Below are positions 47,528-60,758 of a DNA stretch of 64,000 nt, piece by piece. The notes under the pieces are model-generated. The model had not been told where the DNA came from and ran no database searches. It saw only the letters and a program-made list of their open reading frames with translations. Location of the stretch: the NCBI RefSeq assembly GCF_001659605.2, contig NC_035161.2:5846662-5910661 (forward strand), written 5' to 3'. Position 1 is the first letter of the stretch. Each line of letters opens with the position of its first letter. The stretch is from Manihot esculenta. Its lineage: Eukaryota; Streptophyta; Magnoliopsida; Malpighiales; Euphorbiaceae. Made by a program: the position numbers and the translations under genes.

Positions 47528-48553
47528 GTTTCTTCTAGGACCAGAGGAATAACTATATGATAGCTGTTGTAAAGCTAGTCAATGGTCTCTATATTCTTGA
47601 TCACACAAGTTCCTGTATTTCTAATATACAGAAGTTAATTGCATCTGCTTGTAATACTCTATCCATAGAGCCCATTGTAAATACCAATGTCTCTACTGAA
47701 TACAAGAAAGAGACCAATTCTTTTGCTAATTCTGTTACTCAAATTCATTTCTTTGTTTTACATACTAGATCATGTCATACATTTTATCACAAAATGGTAC
47801 ATATTTTTGAATTTGCAAAATCTGTTGATAAGAATCTTAATTGCTCTATTTGTCCTTTAGCCAAAATGGTCAGATTGCCCTTTCATGCTAGTACTAGTGC
47901 CACATCACAACCTTTTGAACTCATTCATATGGATTTATGGGAGCCTTTTGTTGTCTTGTGTATAACTGGTACAAAATTTTTTGTTAAGTTACTTGGACTT
48001 ACATGATTAATTTTAAAGATCAAGCATATTCTGTTTTGTGCTCTTTCATTCAATATATTGAAACTCAATTTGGGAATAAAATTAAAGTCATAAGAAGTGA
48101 TAATAGGGGAGAGTTTGTTAATGACAAATGCCACTAACTATTCATGTCTAAAGTGATTATTCACCACGCCACATGACCATATACTCCTCAATAAAATGGT
48201 GTGGTCGAGATTAAACACAAATACATTTTGAACATAACTCATGCTATTCAATTTAAAGTCAACTTCCCTAAAACATTGGTCAGAATGTACTTTAGCTGCT
48301 AGCTCCTTTTGAGGCACTTTTTCATAAACCTCCCAAATATGATCATTTGAAAACTATATGTTGTCTTTGTTTTGCTATTAATCATGGTCCTAAAAGGGAT
48401 AAATTTAATCCTTGAGCTGCAGAATGTATTTTTTTGGGATATTCAGCTACTCAAAAAGGATATAGATTGTAATAATTATCTTAAAAAAGGATTATCAATA
48501 GTAGAGATGTTATGCTTCATGAATCAGTCTTCCCTTTTGCTTCCAAATATTTA
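47528..48553 (+). pseudogene. copia integrase segment
   Basis: Pieces of the pre-integrase and integrase domains: 'HTRSCHTFYHKMVH', 'CSICPLAKMVRLPF', 'FELIHMDLWEPF' (first catalytic Asp), 'KVIRSDNRGEFVN' (second Asp) and 'TPQ.NGVVE.KHKY' (catalytic Glu). Stops and frameshifts separate them. Confidence 0.75.
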
Positions 48554-49540
48554 AGTCAGTCTCCTACTATCAATCATGTCTTTCCTATAGTTCATGATGA
48601 TGATACTACCAATACTTATCATGTCATATCTGGTTTTGATAATGATTCATTTCACACTCTCATACTAATGTGATTGATCCATCCACGCCTATTAGTGAAA
48701 TTTGTGTTTCATCTCCACCACCTAGAAGAAGTACTAGGCCTCATAATAAACCTTCTTGGATGTAAGATTTTGTTGTTAATAATCTTGTTTGAAGCTCATC
48801 TCATGAATGCTCCATCAATTTCACCTCATCTTATCACACCTATTTTAACTATGTCTCACAAGTTCATGAACCACACACATTTCTTCAAGCTTCCACTAAT
48901 CTGAACTGGATTGAGGCTATGAACCAAGAGCTTTTGCCTCTTGAACAAAATGGGACTTGGATCCTTATATCCTTATCTAAAGGTAAAAAGGTCATTGGAT
49001 CTAAATGAGTTTATAAGGTTAAGGTCAAACCTAATGGAGAGGTTGATCGATACAAAGGTAGATTAGTAGCAAAAGGTTATAGTCAAGTTGGAAGATTTAG
49101 ACTTCAAAGAAAGATTTTCTCCTGATGGCTAAGATTATCACTGTTAGAATTTTTGTATCTTTAGCTACCACTAAAAATTGGCTCATTTTTCAACTTGATA
49201 TTAACAATACTTTTTTACATGGTTTCTTAGACAAGAAAGTCTATATGTAGTGGAATCTAGAATTTATTCATTTTTTTCAATTTTTGGAATTTGTTCAATT
49301 TGTTCATGATCACTGTCTTTTTACTAAACTTATGGATAATGAGTTTTTTCCCCTGTTGATATATGTTGATGATATTATTATTACAAGCACCATACTATGC
49401 AGCAAATTAAAACAACTTTGCACAATAAATTTACTATTAAAGATCTTGGTTCTCTGAAATATTTTCTTGATTTAGAAATTGCCAAGCCTTTTTTGAAATA
49501 TTTTCTTGGTTTGGAAATTTACTATTACAGATCTTCTTAC
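48554..49540 (+). pseudogene. copia reverse transcriptase segment
   Basis: 'NWIEAMNQELLPLEQNGTW' (48902-48960) and 'YKGRLVAKGYSQ' (about 49050-49085) are typical of copia RT, followed by YVDDIIIT (49363-49386). Frames are broken. A short internal duplication (TTGAAATATTTTCTTG, about 49455-49510) is present. The sequence ends before RNase H. Confidence 0.75.
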
Positions 49541-49574
49541 ACCTATACATGATGAGTTTCTTGCCTTGTGATTG

Positions 49575-49930
49575 AGAGAGCGAGTTTTTTACGGAGTGAG
49601 ACTCCACGGGAAATTACCGTTAGAGAACACAATCCAACAGATTTTCATTACACTTATAATCACGGATCCCTTATCTATTAGTCGGTACTAGTCGAATTTC
49701 CAAGAGATTTGATAACCAACCCTACCTTCTTATAGTATAAAAACTGATGAACACGGAAATTAAGATACGCACGCATTATTACATAACTACTCTTGAATTC
49801 GAAATTTCTCATTACATTCGTCAATTTCTTTAGTTTACTGACTTGAGTATCGGAATACCTACTATAGACAGCAATTAACTTGTTCTTACAAGTTGACCAA
49901 TCGTAACACAGTTTTATTTCAGTAACATCA
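49575..49930 (+). mobile_element. 3' fragment of a Tat-like LTR
   Basis: Aligns with the last two-thirds of the LTRs at 37726 and 41558 (ATTACCGTTAGAGAACACAA, TTATAGTATAAAAACTGATG, GACTTGAGTATCGGAATACC, and final AGTAACATCA). The first ~130 bp is missing. It abuts the broken end of the copia element. Confidence 0.75.
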
Positions 49931-52318
49931 ATAATAAATATATATAATTAATTTAATTATGATTTATAATATTTTTAATTAATATATTTATTTTATAATT
50001 TAAATTTTGAAATTAATAAAAATTTAAAAAAATAATATAATCTAAATAAAAATAAGATCAGATTTAAAAAAATCGAACTATAAAGCTTATCTAAAATACA
50101 GCTCATAAGTTCATATGGGCTGATTTTCAACTATGAGTTAATTTCGTAAAAATTCATATTTAATTACTTAAATATCTACTCGCTATCAACCGGATAGACG
50201 CCAAATTAAACAATCTAACGAAAGGGTAAAAGGTGAAAAAATGTTACCATATGAAAGAAAGTTTAAAAAAGAAAAAAAAAAAAAAAAAGAACCGTCGGCT
50301 GGGCTGACTCTGGAGCAACATCGAAATTCACGCAACTGAAAGTGGAGCACTTGGCAGACCATTTTATTTACTATTCACCTTCCACGTGCAGTCAATCACG
50401 TACCCTTCTTTTCAATTCTATCACCATACACACGACTACCACGACCAAATCAAATTAAAAAGATCCATCGTTTTAGAAATCAAATTAAGGATAGTTTTAC
50501 TCGGAATATATAATCACGTCTCCACTTATTCCACCTAATCATGGGCCCTAATATTTACTCCTTGCTACTTAAAGACTTCAAGACTGCAGCAGGAGGATGA
50601 GGACAACCATACATACAGACACTCTCCAGCCGTGAATGCTACTTTTACAGTAAGTAAATACCTTACAGATAGCCACAAACTCCATCATCATCCGCATAAG
50701 AGCTAGCGCACCCGTCTAAGCACCACCTGTTACATGTATACGTATGAATGAGAGAGAGAATCACTCTGATATCAAGGACAGAAGTTTTTAGAGAAGCTGG
50801 ACCACTCACTTTCAAAGCTAGAAAAGATGGCGTTTCTCCGATCTCATCACCAGACATATTTATATGGACACCCTCCCCAACACATAAGGTAACATGAATT
50901 CTCCCTATAGATGTACATATGTGGATTATAACTGAATACCCTGTATTATTCTTGCTGGGAGGGTTAGGTTTAAATATCAATATTATGTAGCAGTGATAAC
51001 GGAAATTGAAAGCGATCAATATGCCTTCATGCATTCATTTCTATTCGTGTAAATTAGGGAGGATGTTGTTATTATTATTATTATAAAAAACAACAAAAAA
51101 TGAATTAAACCAGTTCCATCCAGATGGACAACGTGAAATAAATAATTGAATGCAATAATAAAATGACTTGAATATTTAGGATGAGATATCAATAACCTTA
51201 AAGGAATTTCAAATTAATAATGCAATAAGCTCAAGATTTTTGCTATTATGCTTCATTTCTTTCCATAAAAAATCTTTTGATTACTTCATAAGAAAGCATA
51301 ATATAAAGTGGGCAATTATTCTATTAAAAACAAAGTGGGCGATTATGGTACATAAGCAATAACTCTTACCAACAGTGAGTAGTGAGTAAGTTTGGAGTCA
51401 ATAATAGCTACATAATGCTGGTAATGATGCAAGGAAATGAAGACACGGTACACATCACAGGAAACACTCTGGCCTACGTCTCAGTATAATTAATATCCAT
51501 TAACATGTTCGCCATAAGTCACATCAGCAGTCTGATAGGTCGAGCCGAGTGCTTTTTAAAAAAAAAAAAAAATAGAGAAAAAGAAAAAAGATTCACCAAC
51601 GGTCTAAACCTGCAAATGTTATAATAGACAAGTTGTAATACGTATAGTGTGGTGCCCGTTATTATAATAAGTTAAACAACAGTTCCTGTGTCGACACTAT
51701 CGCTTGTTCACATATTTTGCAGAGCACACTTATATGAGATTTATTAAACGATGGTTCTGAGTTTCCCTTTGCCGAAAAAATATAAAAGAATTGTCTAGAG
51801 CTGATAAATTTTTAGAATTAAATTAAATTAAGAATCAATAAAGAAAAGGAAGCATCTCATAATCTTCTATCACCCACTGCTAATGCTGTGTCTATATGGG
51901 GACAGAATATGAATTTAAAAAGTTGGAAGTACTTTTAAATTTTTTGAAATTTTTATCCTTTCTCTTTATGAAGTTGTGACATGCAAAAATGAGTAATCCA
52001 TGATCAATTTTGAATTGGAAACGAAATTCAGTAAAGAAGAGAAAAAATATGAAGGAAATCCACTTAAAAGTCTACTATCAGCTAACAAAATTCATGAATT
52101 ACCCTTCTATTACATGTTCAAAATACATTCAGTCATACTGAATTAACGCTATGACATAATGATGGTCATCTCATAGGAATTAGTGCACTGTGAATGCAAA
52201 TATATATTGATTTATCCCATCTCTCAAATACACACATGCTGTGTCTGCACCAGTATTACGACTTCTAAGGAGCCACAGTTACTAATTAAAATTAGGCAAG
52301 TGATGTACACCATTTACC
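49931..52318. other. Intergenic region downstream of the WRKY gene
   Basis: Mixed AT-rich sequence. It includes the 3' untranslated region of the WRKY gene near its right end, an A-rich tract (about 50267-50290) and a 51552-51574 A-run. A GC-richer patch at 50300-51040 has an open frame on the minus strand (50663-51034) with no recognised domain. I do not call a gene. Confidence 0.5.
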
Positions 52319-55300
52319 TCATCTATTACGCATTCCAGGGGGGACAATGTCCCCAAGCAGTCCTTCATCTACTGGAATCTGTGGGGTTGGCTCTCTCAAT
52401 GTACTGGATTCAACGGTTTGAACGGGTACTTGTTGCGACTGTGTAATATTTAGAGGGCCTTCTCGGGATAACAGAATTCCAGGATAATAAAATTGCGAAA
52501 CTGGGGAAGTCAAGTGGTTGACAAATGTAGACTCATGGCCAATGATTCCACCTCGGGGGAAACCAACAGTATGGTGGCAGTGTTGGCCTTCATATGTAGT
52601 AATAACAATGGTGGGATCTTCAGAAGACCGTTCAACCCTCTTTTTCACGGTACATTTACTATTTGTGCAACGATAGTAGCTCCTGAAAAATGCACGAAGT
52701 TCAAATGAAGTAAAATAGTTTAGAAATTATTTATTCCATACTAATTTTTCAACATAAAATTAATCTATTCTGAATAAGTAAGAAAATAAAAACAAAAACT
52801 CCTTTTTCTCCTTTTTGCGTGTGACTCACGCCAAAGATGCAACTAGTGTAAGAAGCCAATTTAAGACATAATTTTGTTAATAAATTTCAAAGAAAGGAAG
52901 TAAAGTATTTCCTCTAATAATTCTCTGAATAAAGCATCCAATGTGAATTATCGAAGTGAATAAATAACTTAAAGTGGTGACATGGCACTGAAGAATTTTG
53001 GCAAAAACTGAATTGTAGATTAAAATAGAATTTGACTATTTTTTATCATTAGTTAGTTATTTTAGAATCTATTTGGAGCATAAATGATTGAATGCAACGG
53101 CAACAATAATGGAAAAAGGTGGACTGGAAGCCTTAAACAAACCTTAATTATTAGTGGAAGTGATGAAATCACCAATAAAAGGAAAACATATATATAGATA
53201 CATATTCATATTTAGGTCTAACCAAAAGCGAAAAGGAATGGTTCATACTTCTGGGACAGTGAAATGAATATAAAAATTCTGGAATAAGGAAGAGAGGATC
53301 ATTCGCAGACCTGGGAAATGGGCTATTTTTAACTGCTTTCTGTCCATATTTCCGCCAACGGTAACCATCCTCAAGATGATCAACTTCACTCTTAGTCATA
53401 AATGCAAAACGCGGCTGCCGGATTCGTTTTTGCCCCTTCTTTCTAGCTTTGCTCCTACAAAATATTACACCTACATTTATCAAAATAAAAATAAAATTCC
53501 GAAAATAAAGAAATCAAAGTGAATTTATGTCTTAATAACTACAAGCAGATTAATGAGGCAAATTAAGTTATCTTTCATGACTTGAAAATCAATAAAAAAA
53601 ATGCTGTGATCTACAAAGCTTGTAATATCTTGCATTAATTGTTTTGAAATTGCAAAGTTTTACCTTTCCGTTAGGAAGAGATAAAAGATTAGATAACTAC
53701 TTGTGAGTTACCCCAGGCATAATTGTTCTATCTATATATCATACTGCCTCAGAGAGCTGAAAGAAGATAAATGAAAATGGATGAACTTATTTAAAATCAT
53801 TAGAACCATTTTAATGTTACCCCTGAGGCTCAGACTATATTGGCTACGAGCGTAAGGTACATGTACCTTATGCAGGTGAAGAATTTACTTCAAACAGTAG
53901 AAGACTGTATTGCATTTACGGATAAACTTAGGTTTTGTAATTTGGAACACGTCAATAATATATAAGTTCACAGTTTTTTTTGGAAATAAACTAATGAGTT
54001 AAAACTAATATATAAGTTCACGGTTGTTGTCCACAACTCCAAAAATATCATTCTAACAATGTGCTTTGCATTCAGTATGTGGCAAATATTTCAGCTAATA
54101 TAACCTCTAATCTGCCAATATTAGATCATGTAATCTGCCTTCAAGTGCCCTTCTTTAAGGAATATATAAATGACTAAATGTAGAGAGAGGGAATATAGGA
54201 CATGACAGTTTGATAAGATGATTCAAAAGCCAGAAAAGTGCATATTTCATGAATAGACTCATAACAAATCATAGGATTGATGCTAATTGCACGTGAATAT
54301 GGCCATCCAAAGCAACAATAATAAAGAAAGGAGATTTTAACCTGAAAATAACAAATGGGAAAACGGTAAAGCATTGGGTCGTGCAACTTGCAGACACGTA
54401 TCGCTCTCGAAATGATTATTATGCATACGCACTATCCCAAGGGAATGAATGTAGAACATAAAACAAGCATCCAATAAATAAAACACAATCATAAGAGAAT
54501 ATCTCTTTCATATACATATATATGTATGTAGAGATAATGAAAAAAAGAATTTCTTTTCATGTGGGCGAAAGAACATCTCCCTGCGTTATTGAAAATTATA
54601 TATAAAAAGGAAAAAAACGAAAATTTAGTTTCGAGAACAGAAAGGGTCCTTTTCTAGCTATAGTCCTGCTTTATCAATGCGTGCATATCTCCGTTATAGA
54701 AATTTAGAAAGGAAATAAATACCTAAAACGAAGAGGGAAAAATTATTCTCCAATATGTAGTGTTAAAAAGTTAAGAGCACGCCATTTCCGCCGCAACAAC
54801 GGCGGTACTCGAGGACTCTTCAATTATTATCCTTTTTTTTCTTTTTTTGAAAATGGCCCTTTGGTTTCAAGAACTTCACTCATCTAGCCCTATATGTTCC
54901 GTCAAATTACGAAACTACCTCACAGCCCCAACTTGCACGAACTAGAAAATTTGACAGCTTCTAGAGTGTACGGACGCGCAAATTGCACACTCTCTCCCAA
55001 ACAGAAAAGGCCACAATTGGATTCTGTTTCTGATTTTATCCGCATTATTTTAAATGCAAAACCATCGCTGTGCCTTGAAATTCGAGCTAACTAGAGTACT
55101 ATTCATTTCATCTTTCATGGATGTATCCACTCACGGTATCTCAGCCAGTTTCCCGCCGGAGCTCGTAGCCTTTTCGGGCGGATCCTCGCTGGAGCTCGAA
55201 GAGACTGACGGATTAGAAGTAGACACATCGCCAACACCAGCACCACCACCGCTCCCAGACCCGACCGTACAAGCCTCACCACCACAACTTACCGATCCTT

Positions 55301-55541
55301 GAAACCTACTGCTCTCAGATGCAAACCCAACGTTTTCAGAATCGATCCGGTCGAGGCCACCAAACCGGTCCGACTCACTGGAAGTGCGAGCAGAGTGAAG
55401 ATTCCATCCGAATTCACCGAGTATACTGCTCTCTCTGTCGCTAGTGAATAAATAATTGACTGTATCAGAATCAGAGCCGAGATTCCAGTTGGAGTCGGTG
55501 GCAAAGTTGCCTCCCGGATCGGGATTATGAGCATCGTCCAT
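52319..55541 (-). CDS. WRKY57: WRKY57-like group IIc transcription factor (three exons)
   Basis: Minus-strand coding exons 55541-55135, 53454-53311 and 52682-52319 join in frame to 304 residues (donors CC/GTGAGT and AG/GTCTGC; acceptors TGTAG and TTTCAG). Intron 2 sits in the Arg codon of PFPR, the conserved WRKY-domain intron position. The WRKY domain has WRKYGQK at 169-175 and the zinc ligands C189, C194, H218, H220 (C-X4-C...H-X-H), with the basic [19 protein letters not shown] before it. N-terminal NPDPG and FGWNLHSA, a Ser-rich run with SSSSSEDP, and the C-terminal [10 protein letters not shown]...MRN match WRKY57 proteins. Such factors bind W-boxes (TTGAC[CT]) in the nucleus; Arabidopsis WRKY57 acts in drought and jasmonate/auxin-linked senescence responses (known). 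All key residues are present and the gene appears functional. Confidence 0.95.
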
Positions 55542-55770
55542 GGAGGATCTATTAGGGAATTGACGATGAGGTGAGAAAAATTGAGCAGAGAGAGAGAAGC
55601 TAAAAGAGAAAGGGAGAGAAAGTTAGGGTTTAGGAGGAGAAGCAAGGACGCGTAGCTTAGAAAACGTATTCGAGCGTTTGATGGGTTTGTTTCGTCAATA
55701 CATTGGAGAGAGAGAGAAGCTGGAAAAAAATGGCGTCAACTGCATAAACAGTACGCAGGCGGATATTTAA
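55542..55770 (-). promoter_or_regulatory. 5' leader and core promoter of the WRKY57-like gene
   Basis: A CT-rich leader (CTCTCTCTC, CTTCTCTCTCTCTGCTC on the minus strand) precedes the start codon at 55539-55541. A TATA-like TTAAATAT on the minus strand (55763-55770) suggests transcription starts near 55735. The exact start is inferred. Confidence 0.5.
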
Positions 55771-56889
55771 GGGAGGGAAGGAAAAGATGGGGCCCAGAAC
55801 GCGCGTGAATCAGGAATTTTTTTTTGTGTATTTGAAAATTTAATATAATTTTAAATACATGTTAATAAATTTCTATATTTGTGCCACATAAAATATGTTA
55901 ACTTTATATTTATATTTAACTATTAAAAATAATAAATAAAAATAATTTATAATTTTAAATAAATTAAAAATAATTATACAGAGATAATAGTTTAATTTTA
56001 TTTAAAAAATTTATTATCACAGAATTAATAATTACCGATCACTAAATTTATCTAATAAATAATAAATACTTTTGGATCTACTTTTTTTTCTTTTCTATTC
56101 TCACTTTTTTTTCAATACTTTTCAAAATATCTATGTTTGTGGCTAATAAATAAACAAATTTTAATTCAATAATATCAAATTTCAGTCCAAATTAATTATA
56201 AGAAAACAATAATAATTTAAATAATTTAATAAAAAATTAAAAGACAAAAATTAAAATATTTAAATAAAATTGCAGCTTTTTTTAGTAAGGATTTTCCTAA
56301 TACTATATAATATAAAATTGTCTTTTGTTTAGGAAGTGTTGTTTATAGTAACCACATAATTTTACAGAACAAGCGAAATTGTAAATTAGAAAATGTATAA
56401 GAGGGAAAATATTATAGATATTATTTTAATATAAATTAAATTATAAATTTTAAAATAAAATTTAATAAAATAAATGTTTTTTTTATATTTTTCTTATTAT
56501 TAATTAAGATAATATTGTTTAGAGAAAAATCCTCTTTCCTTCTTTATTCGAGAGTAATCCTGGCTTCTTCTTCTCGGGAATGTCCCTGTGAGTGAAGCAG
56601 TTCTCCTCTTCCGTGGTGAATCCTGAAATAGAATAATATATGCTTTTTACCTTTACTCTGCTGGAGATTGCGTGTGGGATACCGCTTTCTTAAAATATAT
56701 ATATACATAAACATATTTTATTTTCACTTATTTTTAAAATTTATAATTTAATTTATTAAAATAATATTTATATTATTATATTTGATAACATGAAATCCAG
56801 AAACAAGCGTTTATAATAGTTGGATAAATTTGATATGAGAAAAGAGTGTTTCTCTATTTTTATTTTTTTCTGTTTTTGTCCGCCAGTGA
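55771..56889. other. Upstream intergenic region of the WRKY57-like gene
   Basis: AT-rich, no gene supported. A GC-richer patch at 56530-56690 has no clear frame. Confidence 0.55.
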
Positions 56890-56897
56890 CGCATAAC
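56890..56897. repeat. Target site duplication CGCATAAC (left)
   Basis: Perfect 8-bp match to 57369-57376. Confidence 0.92.
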
Positions 56898-57368
56898 TAG
56901 GGCTGAGCAGAATCCGGTTTAAACCGAAAAAACTGACCGAACCGAACCGATTTGAAAATTTAGTTCGGTTTTTTATATATTTTAATTCGGTTCGGTTTTA
57001 AATTTCAGAAATTCCGGTTATTTCCGTTCGGTTCGGTTTTGATCAGAAAAAAACCGAAAAAACCGAACAGAACCGATTAGGGATAATAATATATTTTTTC
57101 AATAATATAGAGAAATTAAATTATATTAAAATTAAAATATTTTAATTAAATTTTAAAATACTAAAAATAAAGAGTAAAAAATTAAAAAAATATTAAAAAT
57201 CGAAACCGATCAAATCGAACCGAACCGAACCGAATCAGACCGGTTCAGTTCGATTCGGTTTCTGACCAAAATCGGTTCGATTCGGTTTTCATAAAAACTA
57301 AAATTTCGGTTTTCGGTTTATTCGGTTCGGTTCGGTTTTGAACCGAGCCGACCGAATGCTCACCCCTA
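56898..57368. mobile_element. hAT-type MITE, 471 bp
   Basis: Terminal inverted repeats TAGGGCTGAGCA and TGCTCACCCCTA (11 of 12 complementary) are flanked by a perfect 8-bp duplication, the hAT signature. The interior is rich in opposed CGGTTCGGTT/AACCGAACCG runs, giving extensive self-complementarity around an AT-rich centre. No transposase is encoded. It lies about 1.35 kb upstream of the WRKY57-like start codon. Confidence 0.9.
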
Positions 57369-57376
57369 CGCATAAC

Positions 57377-58530
57377 GGCCTTACTATTATGGGACCATCT
57401 GTCTCTGCCATACGGATTCATATGTATGGGACGCCAATCGCTTGCGCCATGTTAAACAGCCATTTAATTCCCTTTCTAGTACATGTGTAAGCAATTTTGC
57501 TGGATGTACGGGTCGATTATCCCTTATCACACTGAACCTCAAAATTAAGATGGATGTGAGAAGACTGAGGCCCATAGGAGGTCCCGGCCTCAAGGCCAGA
57601 GATCTAGGCCGCCTCATTGAAGACACCTTTCAACTCTTGGATTAAGTTTGCGATTATGGATTGAGTCTTATATCGAAGTGGTGAAATCCAGCGGTTATCA
57701 AAATTATTAATAAATAACAGTAATTTTTAATGCTGTCAAAAAATATTTTCACTGCTTTTTATTTTATATTTTATAATTTAATTTATATTAAATTAACATT
57801 TTATAATATAATTTTTTAATAAATATTTTTTTATAATATTTAAAAATTATAATTTTTTCTAACAATTTATATTATAAATATTATTTTAATACAAATTCAA
57901 TTACAAATAAAAAATTAATAAAATTACATATATGAAATTTAATTTACAATTCATTTTAATAAATATTCGTAAAATATATTTATAAGAAAAATATATATTA
58001 TTCAATGCTTCTTATTAATAGGAAAAAAGTAGAAATTAATTTTCAATAATTTTGATTTTAAGATGTGGCCCACTAATATAAGGATTGATGTTGATAGCAA
58101 AACTAATTAGTTTTTTATTTGATTTTGCATATCATATTTTCTGTAAAATATAATTTTCAGAAAATATATTTTTTAAATTAATTTGTTGGAAACGATAATA
58201 TAAATTTGTTTATATATAAATTAATTTTTTTAAAAAATAAATTTATTTTTAAATTGCAAAAAATACTAATATCCATAATATATTATTTAAAAATGATAAA
58301 ATAAAAGATAAATTAATAAGTTTCATTTCATTTAATTAAATTAAGTTAATTTCATTAGTAAATATTTTTTTTTCCTAGGTCTGATAGAAATGAACGTAGC
58401 AATTCTTAGAATTAATTAATGCAGAAATTTTAATAGAGTTATTGACAAATGTATGGTCCAAACGTAGTCCTCCATGCACGGGTTCTCGCTTTGACGTGGA
58501 ACTGTTGTGTCCTCTAGTACACCTAATTAT

Positions 58531-58533
<3 letters not shown>
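57377..58533. other. Intergenic region
   Basis: The first 280 bp is GC-richer with overlapping short frames on both strands (57387-57645) and no recognised domain. The rest is AT-rich. No gene is called. Confidence 0.5.

Positions 58534-58570
<37 letters not shown>
58534..58570. repeat. (TAA)n microsatellite
   Basis: About 12 perfect TAA units. Confidence 0.95.
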
Positions 58571-59914
58571 TTTAAACTCACGTATTTAACTGCAGTGAAT
58601 ATATTTAAATAAATATAAAATTTTATATTTTATATTTTTAATTTTATTTTTATTTTAAAAAAATAATTTCACCAATTAATAAGATTATTTATGAGCTAAA
58701 ATTTATTAATTAATTATTCAGTTAATTTTATTATTAAATATTTTATTATTTAAATTTTTATATTTTAAAAAATTTATTATTTAATTTTTATATTAAAAAT
58801 ATTTTAGATTTTTTATAATATTTAATAATTAAAATTAATAAAAAAATTAATTAATAATTTTTTTTATAAATAAAAATTGAAAATCAAGAATTTTAACATC
58901 TCTCACAGATATATTTATTATTAAATTAAGTCTATAAACAGTACAATTAATAAATTTTTTAAAATATAAATAATATTTTAATATATTTTTTTAAATTAAA
59001 AAATTAATTAATAAATTTTATCACATTATAAAAATTAAACAGTAATTTAAAAAAAAAAACTAGATTGGGTTTTAGGTGGGTGTGCGGTGTCGTTTTAATT
59101 GGCAACAACACCGGCATAATTTGCTCTCGTGTTTTGTCTTAAGCCATACGAGGGATATATTATATGTCATGAGATGCACCATGTGATTATATAGTATTTA
59201 TATGCATTAAATAAAAAAATTATTAATTTAATCATTAATTAAAATTATAAAAATTAATTTATAAATATTTGAAATTATAAAAATTAATTTATAAAAATTA
59301 TAAAAAAAATTTCCTAATTATAAAATACTATCATTTTGCCAGACTTTATCATTGAATTAACTTAGTGCATGCTTGCCTTGCTTGGAGTGGAAATACATCA
59401 TGGACAAATATTGGAGTAATACCTAACTTTATAAACAAGAGATAAAAAGCAAGCAAAAGGCTTAGTCCAATATCACCAAAACCCTAAAAGTTATTAAATT
59501 AAAGCAATCTCAAATTTTCTTTCTTTTTTTTTTTTAAAATCCCTTGATGAAAAGTGGGGTTTGGTGTAGAATTAGACCTTTTTGGTAGGTGATTTTTATA
59601 AATATGTAATTTCATGTCAATGTGACATTTGGGAAGATGAGCTTCATTGAAACTTTTGAAAAAAAAGACTTATATTCCAATGTGGATCTCAAGTAGTAAT
59701 CTCATTTAGCTACTTCCTTTTAAGTTCAAATGGCTAAAAGAGATCCCAATTAACCTAAATGTTAGGTCTATGTGTTCCATTATTTAAATTATTTAAATTT
59801 TTATATTAAAATTAAAATAAATTAATAATTTTTTTTAAAAAAAATATTAAATAATTTGATTTTACAAAATATAAAAATATTTTAATCAATTAATTATGAA
59901 ATAAAATATGAAGT
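58571..59914. other. AT-rich intergenic region
   Basis: Repeated TTTATTAATTAATT/AATTAATTAATAAA segments suggest eroded AT-rich MITEs. No gene is supported. Confidence 0.5.
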
Positions 59915-60349
59915 TAGGAGTGAATATTTGATCGTTTTCATTTAAAACCGAACCGAAATAAATAAACTAAAAACTAAAATTTAAGTATTTATAAAAATCA
60001 AATCGAATCGATTTTGATCAGAAATCGAATTGATTTTGATCAGAAATCAAACCGATCTGATTCGATTCGGTTTGATAATTTCAATTTTTATTAAATTTTT
60101 TATTTTTTACACTTTATTTTTAATATTTTAAAATTTAATTAAAATATTTTAATTTTAATATAATTTAATTTCTCTATATTATTGAAAATAACATATTATT
60201 ATTACTAATTAATTCGATTTGATTTTTTTAAATTTTTTATAATCAAAATCGAATCGAAATGAATAAAAAATCAAATTAAAATTTTAAATTAATTTAATTC
60301 AATTAATTTATTCAGTTTAAATCGAATAGTTTAAATCGAATATTACTCT
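59915..60349. mobile_element. Eroded relative of the CGGTTCGGTT-type hAT MITE
   Basis: Begins TAGGAGTGAATATT and ends AATATTACTCT, which are roughly complementary. The interior has AACCGAACCGAAAT, AATCGAATCGATTTTGATCAG and the opposed GATTCGATTCGG. Many CG-to-TG/CA-type changes separate it from the 56898 element. No target duplication is recognisable. Confidence 0.5.
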
Positions 60350-60758
60350 GAAATTTTTAATATTAAGAATATGGAAGTAATATTTTTTTCTTTTTTTAAT
60401 TATAATTTACAGTTTGTGGGTAACTCTAACCAATCAATTCAGATAAGTCTCTATCGTAAGTCACAACCCTTGTATTTAAAAAGTAAGATTCTTTTTGTAT
60501 TTTGTGACATCAAGAATAATGGAATAAATATAATTTTTTAGAAATAAATATAATAATTCTTAAAAATATTTAAATTAAATTTATGTAAAATTAATTAAAA
60601 AATATTTAATTGAAATTTTATGTAAATATTTAATTAAAGGAATACCAAATTTAATTTCATATAGTAATGGTACAAAATCAATTCATAATTAATCCTAGTT
60701 GCTAGGTTGCCAACTCTTGTACCAAATGGAAACTTTTGGCCGCTGGAGCAGAAAGTGA
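60350..60758. other. Short AT-rich intergenic stretch
   Basis: Nothing recognisable. Confidence 0.5.

Larger units (their letters stand above)
43230..49540 (+). mobile_element. Decayed Ty1/copia retrotransposon interrupted by two solo LTRs
   Basis: In order: a probable short 5' LTR ending near 43433, a tRNA-iMet primer site, gag with a CCHC knuckle, protease (DTGASNH), integrase and reverse transcriptase (YVDD). This gag-protease-integrase-RT order is diagnostic of Ty1/copia. Reading frames are broken throughout. RNase H is not recognisable and no 3' LTR is seen, so the 3' end is lost or rearranged. Two later insertions split it: 44627-45641 and 46053-47527. Confidence 0.85.

Noticed and set aside
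50663..51034. 123-codon minus-strand frame
   Set aside because: No domain, no clear homologous motif, unremarkable composition; could be chance, although the GC-richer patch leaves a non-coding RNA possible.
57387..57645. Overlapping frames on both strands
   Set aside because: No motif and no gene structure; probably chance in a GC-richer patch beside the MITE.
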